Origin: Pseudalkalibacillus sp051842935
GTDB taxonomy: Bacteria > Bacillota > Bacilli > Bacillales > Fictibacillaceae
Assembly: GCF_051842935.1 (NCBI RefSeq)
Contig: NZ_JBPXRR010000001.1
Coordinates: 186,001 to 250,000, forward strand
Length of the DNA: 64,000 bases
Direction of reading: 5' to 3'
Shown here: in pieces, positions 23,644 through 31,346 of the stretch
Numbering within the stretch: the stretch's first letter is position 1
How the letters are laid out: the number at the start of each line of letters is the position of its first letter
Translations under genes and position numbers: made by a program
Notes under the pieces: model-generated
The model's input: the letters and a program-made list of their open reading frames with translations, nothing else
What the model was told of the DNA's origin: nothing
The model's database searches: none

Positions 23644-26043
23644 GTGAAGAAAAGTAAAATCACATCAACAGCCTTAGCAGTCATGATGGGGTTGAGTACG
23701 CTTACATACGGTGCAGTCGCTTCACCGCAAATGGCAGAAGCAGAAAAGGCACGAGAGAGTGTAACTCAGCAATATGGTGGAGCACCGATTGATCTGGGCA
23801 TCGCCAACGATGAAAGATTGATAGAAATGCTCAAGAAAGAAGGAACAATCGATAAGAATGCAACTGCAGCAGAAGCAGAAAAAGCGTTAAAGATATATCT
23901 GAAGAAAAGATCAGCTAACTCTGAGCATTCGCATGAAGAAGGAGAGCTTCATGATGAGGCTCAAGAGTCAAAAGCCAAGTTGCAAAAGGATATGAAGAAG
24001 AACGGATTAACTTCCGGAAAAGGAAATAAATTAGGACAAGCTAAGAAAAACAAGCCTGACGGAGTTGTAGAGGAAGCGTACGATGGACAAATGCGTACCG
24101 ATAAAGTTCTAGCAATCCTCATAGACTATCCGGACAAGCCTACCAACTCAATGACCGCTGATGAAACAGATATGTATTACGAAGGTGAGAATGCATACTC
24201 ACGTGAACACTATCAAGATATGTTGTTCGGTACCGGTGGTTGGACAGGTCCAGACGGCAAAAACTACGTATCAATGAAACAATATTATGAGCAACAATCC
24301 GGTGGAAGCTACTCCGTAGAAGGGGAAGTAGCTGGATGGTATACAGCAAGTCAACCGGCGGCAGCATATGGCGGAAACTATCCGGATGAAAACGGTAATG
24401 ACGTAAATGCGCGTGGCTTGGTAAAAGAAGCATTAGAAGCTGCAGCAGCAGACCCTGATGTAAACCTAGCAGACTACGACCAATGGGATCGTTATGACCT
24501 TGATGGTGACGGAAATTACCTTGAGCCAGACGGACTTGTCGATCATTTGATGATTATCCACTCTGGTGTAGGTGAAGAAGCAGGTGGAGGTTCCCTTGGT
24601 TCGGATGCGATCTGGTCTCACCGTTGGAATTTAGGTGGCGTGTATACTTTAGGTGGAACCGAAGCTGAGGTCCCTTATTGGGGAGGTCAAATGGCTGCCT
24701 ACGACTACACAATCGAGCCTGAAGATGGTGCGGTTGGTGTTATGGCCCACGAATTTGGACACGACCTTGGACTCCCGGATGAGTATGACACGCAGTACAC
24801 TGGTGCAGGCGAACCGGTAAGTTACTGGTCGATCATGTCTAGTGGAAGCTGGGCTGGACAAATCCCAGGTACAATGCCTACAGGATTCAGTCCTTATATG
24901 AAAGAAATGCTTCAAGAAACTGCCGTTGTCGATAACCAGGGAACAAAAGGAAACTGGTTGACAGGTACTGAAATCGATCAAAGCGAAATCGATGCAAATG
25001 GTGTAGAGGTTTTACTTGACGAGGGTGTAACGAAAGGTACAAACAATGACGTTGTTAAAGTGACACTTCCTCAAAAAGAAACGGTAATCAATGAACCTGC
25101 AAGTGGAGAAAAAGAGTATTTCTCTGGAAGTGCAGATGATTTGCATACGTATTTGACAAAAACGGTTGATTTGACCAATGCCACGTCTGCTCAGTTCAAT
25201 TTCAAAGCTTGGTACGACATTGAAGTTGATTGGGATTATGCATACGTAACGGTGAATGGTGAGACAATTCCAAGTGATATTACAACGGATACTAATCCAT
25301 ATGGTAGTAACCTAGGAAATGGAATTACTGGTTCTTCAAATGGATGGATCGATGCTTCATTTGACCTATCTGACTATGTTGGAGAAGAAGTTGAAGTGGC
25401 AATTGAATATGTAACAGATGCAGCAGTTACAAATCCTGGTCTATATGCGGACGATCTTTCAATCGTTGTTGATGGAGAAGAAGTGTTGTTCGATGACGTT
25501 GAAGGTGAACCGAAATTCAACCTGGATGGGTTTACAACAAACGATGGAATTAAGCGTTCCGATCATTATTATCTATTAGAATGGCGCAGTCACAATGGTG
25601 TGGATAGAGGACTTGACAATATCCGCCGTGGTGATAGCTTGATGACATTCGATGATGGCTTAGTCGTGTGGTATGTAGACAAGAAGTATGGCGATAACTG
25701 GACTGGTGCACATCCTGGTGAAGGATTTGTTGGTGTAGTTGATGCTGATCAACACACAAACTATTGGAGTGATGGTTCAGTAGGTTCTACTCGTTACCAA
25801 GTGCATGATGCTGCATTCAGCCTAGATAAGAGCGAGAAGATGTTCTTGGATTACACAGACTTGCTCGGTATCACTATGAAAGACAATCATACAAAACGTA
25901 ATCCATTATTCGATGACAGCAACAACTACCTGAACCCAGGACTTGTTGATGCTGGAAGAAACGTTCCAAACTATGGCTTGAAGTTCCGCGTTATCGGACA
26001 AAGTGATGATGGAACTGTCGGTAAAGTATTATTATTCAAATAA
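23644..26043 (+). CDS. inhA: Secreted M6 metalloprotease, immune inhibitor A type
   Basis: Secreted zinc endopeptidase of 799 residues. The signal peptide (about 1-33) is followed by a propeptide with the family phrase APIDLGIANDERLIEMLKKEG, a charged region, and the catalytic domain with zinc motif VMAHEFGHDLGLPDEY (His369, Glu370, His373). Residues from about 480 on form the VEG/MAM-like beta domains and a C-terminal domain typical of InhA. In B. cereus InhA degrades host antimicrobial proteins; in a free-living species it more likely serves nutrition. The start is GTG with AGGGGAGGG upstream. Strong terminator after the stop. Confidence 0.92.
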   Translation: MKKSKITSTALAVMMGLSTLTYGAVASPQMAEAEKARESVTQQYGGAPIDLGIANDERLIEMLKKEGTIDKNATAAEAEKALKIYLKKRSANSEHSHEEGELHDEAQESKAKLQKDMKKNGLTSGKGNKLGQAKKNKPDGVVEEAYDGQMRTDKVLAILIDYPDKPTNSMTADETDMYYEGENAYSREHYQDMLFGTGGWTGPDGKNYVSMKQYYEQQSGGSYSVEGEVAGWYTASQPAAAYGGNYPDENGNDVNARGLVKEALEAAAADPDVNLADYDQWDRYDLDGDGNYLEPDGLVDHLMIIHSGVGEEAGGGSLGSDAIWSHRWNLGGVYTLGGTEAEVPYWGGQMAAYDYTIEPEDGAVGVMAHEFGHDLGLPDEYDTQYTGAGEPVSYWSIMSSGSWAGQIPGTMPTGFSPYMKEMLQETAVVDNQGTKGNWLTGTEIDQSEIDANGVEVLLDEGVTKGTNNDVVKVTLPQKETVINEPASGEKEYFSGSADDLHTYLTKTVDLTNATSAQFNFKAWYDIEVDWDYAYVTVNGETIPSDITTDTNPYGSNLGNGITGSSNGWIDASFDLSDYVGEEVEVAIEYVTDAAVTNPGLYADDLSIVVDGEEVLFDDVEGEPKFNLDGFTTNDGIKRSDHYYLLEWRSHNGVDRGLDNIRRGDSLMTFDDGLVVWYVDKKYGDNWTGAHPGEGFVGVVDADQHTNYWSDGSVGSTRYQVHDAAFSLDKSEKMFLDYTDLLGITMKDNHTKRNPLFDDSNNYLNPGLVDAGRNVPNYGLKFRVIGQSDDGTVGKVLLFK

Positions 26044-26056
26044 TCATTGAGTTGGA

Positions 26057-26087
26057 AACCAACCTCGAATATTCGAGGTTGGTTTTT
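26057..26087 (+). terminator. Terminator of the M6 protease gene
   Basis: AACCAACCTCGAA-TATTCGAGGTTGGTTTTT; perfect 13-bp stem. Confidence 0.92.
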
Positions 26088-26162
26088 CTTCTTTTCTATT
26101 CTCTTTTTCCTGTAATCTGGTAAACTTATGAGCTACATACATACGAAAAGGAGAAGATACAT

Positions 26163-27143
26163 ATGCACATACCCAAAAAATTACAACCGGGTGATGAAAT
26201 CAGGGTAGTTGCTCCAGCAACAAGCATGGTCATCTTAGATGAGAACCAAAGAAAGACTGCGATTCAAAGGTTAGAAGAGCTTGGATTGAAGGTGACGTTC
26301 GGTAAGCACGTTGAGGAAGCGAATGATTTTCACTCATCGAATATTGCGTCAAGAGTGGAAGACCTGCATGACGCTTTCCGTGATCCGAATGTGAAAGGGA
26401 TTCTGACGGTCATCGGCGGTTTCAATTCCAACCAGCTGTTGCAGTATCTGGATTACGAATTGATCAAGAACAACCCGAAAATTCTTTGTGGATTTTCCGA
26501 CATCACAGCTTTATCTACTGCCATTTATGCAAAAACGGGATTAGTTACATATTCTGGTCCTCATTTTTCAACATTCAGTATGCTGAAAGGCATTGAATAT
26601 ACGAGGGACAATCTCAAGAAATGCTTGATGTCTGAGGAGCCGTATGAAATCGAACCGGCAGATTATTGGAGCGATGACGCGTGGTACATGGACCAGGAGA
26701 ATCGAAACTTTTTACAACAAGATGACTTTGATGTCATACGGAACGGTACTGCCGAAGGGCAACTGATCGGTGGCAACTTATGTACGTTGAACCTCCTCCA
26801 AGGCACGGAATATATGCCAAGCTTGAAAGAGGCCATCCTGTTTCTAGAAGATGACTACATGACAGAACCGGCTTTATTCGACCGGGACTTGCAGTCATTG
26901 CTTCATCTACCTGATGCCGATCAAATCAGAGGATTGGTCATCGGTCGTTTTCAGAAGAAGTCAGAGATGGCAGAAGAGATTTTGAAAAAAGTACTTGAAA
27001 CCAAAAACGAATTGAAGAACATTCCGATCATTACGAACGTCAATTTCGGTCATACACAACCAATCACGACTTTCCCGATAGGTGGACGAGTACAACTAAC
27101 AGCAAATGAAAACAAAGCGACTATAAAAATCATCAAGCATTGA
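26163..27143 (+). CDS. S66 peptidase (LD-carboxypeptidase / MccF-like)
   Basis: Cytosolic serine carboxypeptidase of 326 residues. The nucleophile is in CGFSDITAL, the N-terminal elbow VVAPATS and GGFNSNQLL are typical of the family, and the Glu and His of the S66 Ser-Glu-His triad are likely in LFLEDD and NFGHTQP. The family contains LdcA (muropeptide recycling) and MccF (microcin C and related nucleotide-peptide detoxification). The length and the YWSDDAWY insertion look closer to MccF-like members, but this is not decisive. AAGGAGAAG precedes the ATG. It forms an operon with the GNAT gene 9 bases downstream. Confidence 0.85.
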   Translation: MHIPKKLQPGDEIRVVAPATSMVILDENQRKTAIQRLEELGLKVTFGKHVEEANDFHSSNIASRVEDLHDAFRDPNVKGILTVIGGFNSNQLLQYLDYELIKNNPKILCGFSDITALSTAIYAKTGLVTYSGPHFSTFSMLKGIEYTRDNLKKCLMSEEPYEIEPADYWSDDAWYMDQENRNFLQQDDFDVIRNGTAEGQLIGGNLCTLNLLQGTEYMPSLKEAILFLEDDYMTEPALFDRDLQSLLHLPDADQIRGLVIGRFQKKSEMAEEILKKVLETKNELKNIPIITNVNFGHTQPITTFPIGGRVQLTANENKATIKIIKH

Positions 27144-27152
27144 GGTGGGATT

Positions 27153-27596
27153 ATGGAGATACGGAGCATAACAGGTAGGCTGGACGTGACAACTCTTGAA
27201 AAGTTGATGGTTTTACATGACCGCGTGTTCAGGTCCGGTTCTAACGAACTGGAAGACGAGTTGGAGAAGAAGCACAACGTACACATCGCTGCGGCTTTTC
27301 TGGACGATGAATTAGTCGGTTATAAGATCGGGTATGAACGGAAGGACAAGCACTTTTATAGTTGGTTGGGTGGAGTGGACCCTCATCACCGAAAAAAAGG
27401 AATCGGTCAAGCTTTACTGTTGGAACAAAAGGACTGGTGTATAAGAGAGGGCTATCATACGATCCGAACGCATACGAAAAACCAATTCAAAAATATGCTT
27501 GTCCTGAATCTGAAAAATGGATTTGATGTAATCGGAACGTTCACCGATCAAAAAGGAGAACCGAAAATCATACTCGAGAAAAAGTTGATAAGCTGA
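27153..27596 (+). CDS. GNAT acetyltransferase
   Basis: A 147-residue acetyl-CoA-dependent N-acetyltransferase. The acetyl-CoA loop is HHRKKGIGQALL, preceded by the strand SWLGGVDP and followed by NGFDVIGTF. The substrate is unknown. It lies 9 bases after the S66 peptidase stop with its own GAGGTGGG site, so the two are probably cotranscribed; a joint detoxification role is conceivable. Confidence 0.82.
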   Translation: MEIRSITGRLDVTTLEKLMVLHDRVFRSGSNELEDELEKKHNVHIAAAFLDDELVGYKIGYERKDKHFYSWLGGVDPHHRKKGIGQALLLEQKDWCIREGYHTIRTHTKNQFKNMLVLNLKNGFDVIGTFTDQKGEPKIILEKKLIS

Positions 27597-27703
27597 CTTC
27601 TGCAATCCAGCACTTGGGAGGAAATTGGTTACATACGATTCATTTGTATCATGAACACCCTGTTCTACTTTGTCAAAAAACCATCCATAAAAGGGGTGAT
27701 AGT

Positions 27704-28333
27704 ATGTCGATTGTTCATTCTTTAGCTTCCCAGCAAGGTCGAAACGATGAACAACCGAATATTGAGCTGGCGGAAAGATTGGTTCAAGAAAGAGATCATT
27801 CTGGAATAAAAGAGGTAATGGAAAACTTGCATAATAAGGATAAAAAAATCCAAAGTGATTGCATAAAAGTTGCGTATGAAATTGGTGAGAGGGACCCTGG
27901 CCTGATCAGCAATTACGTATTGAGTTTCATTGAACTACTGAAGAGCGGGCAAAACCGTATGGTGTGGGGAGCGATGTCTGCATTGTCCACAATCGCAGAC
28001 CAAGTCCCAGATACACTGGTGCAACACCTGTCACCCATCCTTTCAGCAATGAAAACGGGCTCTGTCATTACGGTGGATAAAGGTGTGCTTACGTTGGCGA
28101 AGCTTGCTTCTGTTCATGAATCAAATAACGAAAAAGTGTTTCCGAGCCTAATTGAACATTTGAAGAATTGCCGGGTGAAAGAAATTCCGCAGCATGCCGA
28201 AAGCACAATGGTCGCGGTGAACGAACAGAATAAAGAAGCGTTCATTGAAGTGTTACAAGAAAGAGAAGAGTATCTCACTGCCCCTCAATTGAAAAGGGTG
28301 AAACGGATTTATAAGAAATTGGGCGTAAGCTGA
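27704..28333 (+). CDS. HEAT-like repeat protein
   Basis: A 209-residue all-helical protein without signal peptide or membrane segment. Repeated helix pairs (ENLHNKDKKIQSDCIKVAYE; QNRMVWGAMSALSTIADQ; SVITVDKGVLTLAKLASV) are spaced about 40 residues apart as in HEAT/armadillo-type scaffolds. The function is unknown; such proteins bind other proteins or DNA (AlkD-type glycosylases share the fold, but no catalytic residues can be assigned). The start at 27704 follows AAGGGGTG. It ends right before the promoter of the next transcription unit. Confidence 0.65.
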   Translation: MSIVHSLASQQGRNDEQPNIELAERLVQERDHSGIKEVMENLHNKDKKIQSDCIKVAYEIGERDPGLISNYVLSFIELLKSGQNRMVWGAMSALSTIADQVPDTLVQHLSPILSAMKTGSVITVDKGVLTLAKLASVHESNNEKVFPSLIEHLKNCRVKEIPQHAESTMVAVNEQNKEAFIEVLQEREEYLTAPQLKRVKRIYKKLGVS

Positions 28334-28334
28334 C

Positions 28335-28363
28335 TTGTCAAATGCACAAGGATTCAGTATAGT
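28335..28363 (+). promoter_or_regulatory. Strong sigma-A promoter of the MutS2-like leader
   Basis: TTGTCA (28335-28340), 17 bases, TATAGT (28358-28363). It starts one base after the HEAT gene and would initiate RNA near 28370, giving a leader of about 310 bases. Confidence 0.78.
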
Positions 28364-28409
28364 AATAGTACATTCTAATAAAAAGGTAGATGTAATTTAT
28401 GTTACTGAG

Positions 28410-28651
28410 GGTTCTTAACTAACGCAAATTAGATACAGAGTAATGGTGGAAAGGGGTTTTCTTAAAAATCGCCTTTCATTGCAACGGGATACGTATGCCC
28501 ATTTTGCCATTCTCTGGTTTGCATGTTAAGAACACACTCGTACACATAAGCTGACTCCAAGAATACGAATATTCTGGGATTGGGTTATTTGTATCTCGAT
28601 CGACTTTACTGCGAAGCCGCAGGTGACGATGTGTTCACCTGTGGCTTTTTT
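28410..28651 (+). ncRNA. Structured attenuator leader of the MutS2-like gene
   Basis: Stem GTTCTTAAC / GTTAAGAAC continues through GCAAA / TTTGC and CAGAG-ATGG / CCAT-CTCTG. The apical part holds a hairpin GAAAGG / CCTTTC and then ACGGGA...GTATGCCCATTTT (28484-28506), nearly identical to the block in the ABC-F leader. After it come CCAAGAATA / TATTCTGGG and a strong terminator, AAGCCGCAGGTGA / TCACCTGTGGCTTTTTT (28614-28651), only 16 bases before the AGGAGG of the coding region. RNA must therefore read through a terminator to express the gene. Confidence 0.75.
28495..28554 (+). CDS. Possible leader peptide MPILPFSG... (19 residues)
   Basis: The ATG lies in the block shared with the ABC-F leader; the frame ends in TGA at 28552. 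Only GGGA seven bases upstream could serve as a ribosome binding site. The shared Met-Pro-Ile start makes a regulatory peptide plausible, but sequence conservation continues upstream of the ATG, so the signal could equally be RNA structure. Confidence 0.35.
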   Translation: MPILPFSGLHVKNTLVHIS

Positions 28652-28681
28652 ATATTTCAAATCAATCAGGAGGAAAATACA

Positions 28682-30580
28682 TTGAATCATACAACTGAAA
28701 TGATGTTAGAATTTCATACAATCAAACAACAAATGAAGGAATATGCTCTTTCCGTGCAAGGGAAAGAATTGATTGAACGGATAGAACCATTTACACAAAA
28801 ACGTGCGGTTGAATTACGACTACAAGAAACGGCTGAAGCACAAGCAATCATTCGAAAAGGAAGCGTGCCTGTCCATGGATTAAGTGGAACAGAAACGTTG
28901 TTGAATCAATTCAATAAAGGTATCGTACTCACACCACATCAATTGGAGGCTGTTCTCGATTTGATTGAGGGTTGTGGAAGAATCAAGCGTTTTATGAAAA
29001 ACCAGGCCTCACTGGGTCCAACCGTATCAAGCTATGCCGATTCCATCTACGACCTGGAGGAGTTGGCGGAAACGCTCAGAGAATCCATTCGGAGTGGTCA
29101 AATTCAAGACCACGCCTCAAAAGAGCTAGCCAAAGTCCGGAAGCAGATTGCGATTCTTGAGAGCCGTATCAAAGAAAGTGTGTATCAGATCGTCCGCTCA
29201 CCTTCCAAAAGCAAATACTTACAAGAACCTATTGTAAGTCAGAGAGATGGTCGATATGTCATCCCGGTTAAAAAAGAATACCGAAAACAATTTGGCGGTC
29301 AGGTGGTCGATGCCTCTGCAAGCGGGTCCACCGTTTACATGGAGCCGAAGGTCGTTCAAAAGGATCAGGTGAAGATCGCAGAGCTCCGATCAGATGAATA
29401 TTTGGAAGAACAGCGAATTCTTTCAATGCTCACAGGGCATGTAGAAGGCTGTGAACATGAACTCAGAATCAACATCGAGACGATGGCACATTACGATTTT
29501 ATTTTTGCAAAAGCGAAGTACAGCGAAGAGATCTCAGGTAACCAGGTGAAAATCGTATCAGAGCCGGCATTGAAGTTGGTTGAAGCGCGGCATCCATTGC
29601 TTGGGTCTGAAGCGAAGCCTTTGACGCTTGATCTTGGACACCGATATCAAACGTTGGTCATTACAGGCCCGAACACTGGAGGTAAGACAGTCAGCCTGAA
29701 AACAGCGGGACTATTGACGGTAATGACCTTGTCTGGAATGCTCGTTCCGGCTTCTCCGGAGAGCGAAGTGGGGATTTTTGAGACCGTATTGACCGATATT
29801 GGTGACGGGCAGAGTATCCAACAATCGTTAAGTACGTTCTCGTCAAGATTGACGAACGTCATTGAAATCTTGAAACTGTCCAACCCCCGAAGTCTCGTTT
29901 TGTTGGATGAATTGGGGGCAGGAACGGATCCGGCAGAGGGAATGGGGCTTGCCATCGCCATTCTTGAACAGTTGAATGACATGGGGGCGAAGACCATTGC
30001 CACAACCCACTACAACGATATCAAAACGTTTGCTTCCGAACATCCCGACTTTGAAAATGCCCGAATGGAGTTCGACCTAGAAACGTTACAACCGCTCTAT
30101 CAGTTAACGATTGGAAAACCTGGGCAAAGTCAGGCCTTCCATATCGCTCGTAAGCTTGGATTGCATCCGAAAATTCTTGAAAACGCACATGGACGCACTT
30201 ATGGAGAAGAAGTCCATTATGAAAGTGAAGCGCATCATGACTTGCAAATTACATCTGGTCCAGTGAGAAAAATGGAAAAGAGTAAGAAACCGGACTCTAC
30301 TCTTAAAAAAGGGGACAGCGTTTTTATCCCGTCAGAAGAAAGGAAAGCGATCGTATACGAAAGTGTAGATGCCAATGGGAATCTGACTCTTTTCATAGAT
30401 GGTGCGTTCAAGAAAATGAACCATAAGCGTGTAAAGCTCGAATTGCCAGCAGAAGAACTTTATCCAGAGGGTTATGATTACGATATACTCTTCGAAACGG
30501 TTGAAAACCGGAAAAAGAAACGGATTATGGAGAAGAGGCATGTTGATGGGTTGAAAATCGAATATAAGAGCGAAGATTAA
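28682..30580 (+). CDS. MutS2 paralogue without Smr domain
   Basis: ATPase of the MutS2 family, 632 residues against about 785 for full MutS2. In order: N-terminal core/lever helices (about 1-290, including a coiled-coil clamp), an ATPase domain with Walker A GPNTGGKT and Walker B LVLLDELGAGTDPAEG, a linker, and a KOW-like beta domain (LKKGDSVFIPSEERKAIVY). The C-terminal Smr nuclease domain is absent. Full-length MutS2 binds collided ribosomes and splits them; Smr-less paralogues are less known. It starts with TTG (28682), 8 bases after AGGAGG; no ATG fits. The attenuator leader upstream implies tight conditional expression. Confidence 0.85.
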   Translation: MNHTTEMMLEFHTIKQQMKEYALSVQGKELIERIEPFTQKRAVELRLQETAEAQAIIRKGSVPVHGLSGTETLLNQFNKGIVLTPHQLEAVLDLIEGCGRIKRFMKNQASLGPTVSSYADSIYDLEELAETLRESIRSGQIQDHASKELAKVRKQIAILESRIKESVYQIVRSPSKSKYLQEPIVSQRDGRYVIPVKKEYRKQFGGQVVDASASGSTVYMEPKVVQKDQVKIAELRSDEYLEEQRILSMLTGHVEGCEHELRINIETMAHYDFIFAKAKYSEEISGNQVKIVSEPALKLVEARHPLLGSEAKPLTLDLGHRYQTLVITGPNTGGKTVSLKTAGLLTVMTLSGMLVPASPESEVGIFETVLTDIGDGQSIQQSLSTFSSRLTNVIEILKLSNPRSLVLLDELGAGTDPAEGMGLAIAILEQLNDMGAKTIATTHYNDIKTFASEHPDFENARMEFDLETLQPLYQLTIGKPGQSQAFHIARKLGLHPKILENAHGRTYGEEVHYESEAHHDLQITSGPVRKMEKSKKPDSTLKKGDSVFIPSEERKAIVYESVDANGNLTLFIDGAFKKMNHKRVKLELPAEELYPEGYDYDILFETVENRKKKRIMEKRHVDGLKIEYKSED

Positions 30581-30589
30581 TCTTCAAAT

Positions 30590-30627
30590 GAAGGCTGCCT
30601 CATGTGATATGGAGGCAGTCTTTTTTT
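30590..30627 (+). terminator. Terminator of the MutS2-like gene
   Basis: AAGGCTGCCTC-atgtgatat-GGAGGCAGTCTTTTTTT. Confidence 0.88.
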
Positions 30628-30972
30628 AAAAACACATATTATAAACGAACGTGTTCAGAAAGGGAATTTTGACCACCAATACATAAATAAGAACAAAGAC
30701 CTAAGTCGAAACACCCTCTCTTTCATCTAAGATGAGGAATCTCGCGTAGTTAGTGGAATTAAATATATTAACAAATTTCAATTAAGTTTTATTCATTAAA
30801 AAAGGTAAACTTGAAAATATCGCTTTACGAAAGGGTCTTACTTGCTTCAGACCCTGTTAAATAGGCGTTTTGAATCATTTACTGAAAAATATTACAAAAA
30901 ATTACAAATAATCAAACGAATGGTATATTTTTCATCAAGGAAAAAGGACAAACCATATGAGGTGGGGAATTA
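30628..30972 (+). other. A+T-rich control region of the bacteriocin cluster
   Basis: 345 bases without a credible gene. An AGGGTCT / AGACCCT hairpin (30832-30855) is not followed by a T run. A possible promoter is TTACAA (30902-30907), 16 bases, TATATT (30924-30929). No repeats of the kinds seen elsewhere in the window. Confidence 0.45.
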
Positions 30973-31284
30973 ATGAAGAAGCTTAATCGAGGAATCATTA
31001 CTTTTATTGCTGCTGCTATGTTCTTGGTCCCATTCGGCGCTGCATACGCAGCATCTGTCGCTGGTGGTGAATTGATCTATAAAGGCGGTCAGACGGATTC
31101 GTACGTATACTCGGATATTAGAGATGCGAAGCCAAGCAATAGCAAGTATTACAATGTTTGGGCGGCTGTCAAGGTATGTAGTAGTACATATTCTTCTGGC
31201 TGGAAGCAGGACAAAGCTTATAAGCAAGCGGACCGCAAATGGTATTGTAACGAAACATCGCATTACGACTATTATCAAAGGTAA
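30973..31284 (+). CDS. Lactococcin 972-type bacteriocin precursor
   Basis: A 103-residue secreted peptide. Signal peptide about 1-27 (cut near AYA-AS); a mature part of about 76 residues rich in Tyr, Trp, Ser and Lys, with two cysteines (VKVCSSTY, KWYCNET) and the family-like VYSDIRD. Lactococcin 972 is a non-modified, Sec-exported bacteriocin that binds lipid II and blocks septum formation. The identification rests on peptide features plus the two following genes, which are the usual partners (DUF1430 membrane protein and ABC ATPase). The paired cysteines are not a feature of lactococcin 972 itself. GAGGTGGGG precedes the ATG. Confidence 0.82.
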   Translation: MKKLNRGIITFIAAAMFLVPFGAAYAASVAGGELIYKGGQTDSYVYSDIRDAKPSNSKYYNVWAAVKVCSSTYSSGWKQDKAYKQADRKWYCNETSHYDYYQR

Positions 31285-31346
31285 GGTTTAAACAAATCTT
31301 TTGTCCTTTTTCCTTACCAACAAGATACACAAGACATGGAGGAACG

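Noticed and set aside
28410..28651. T-box, S-box, M-box, lysine, ydaO, yybP or THF riboswitch in the two leaders
   Set aside because: None of their conserved core sequences (for example AGGGTGGTACCGCG of T-boxes) could be found.
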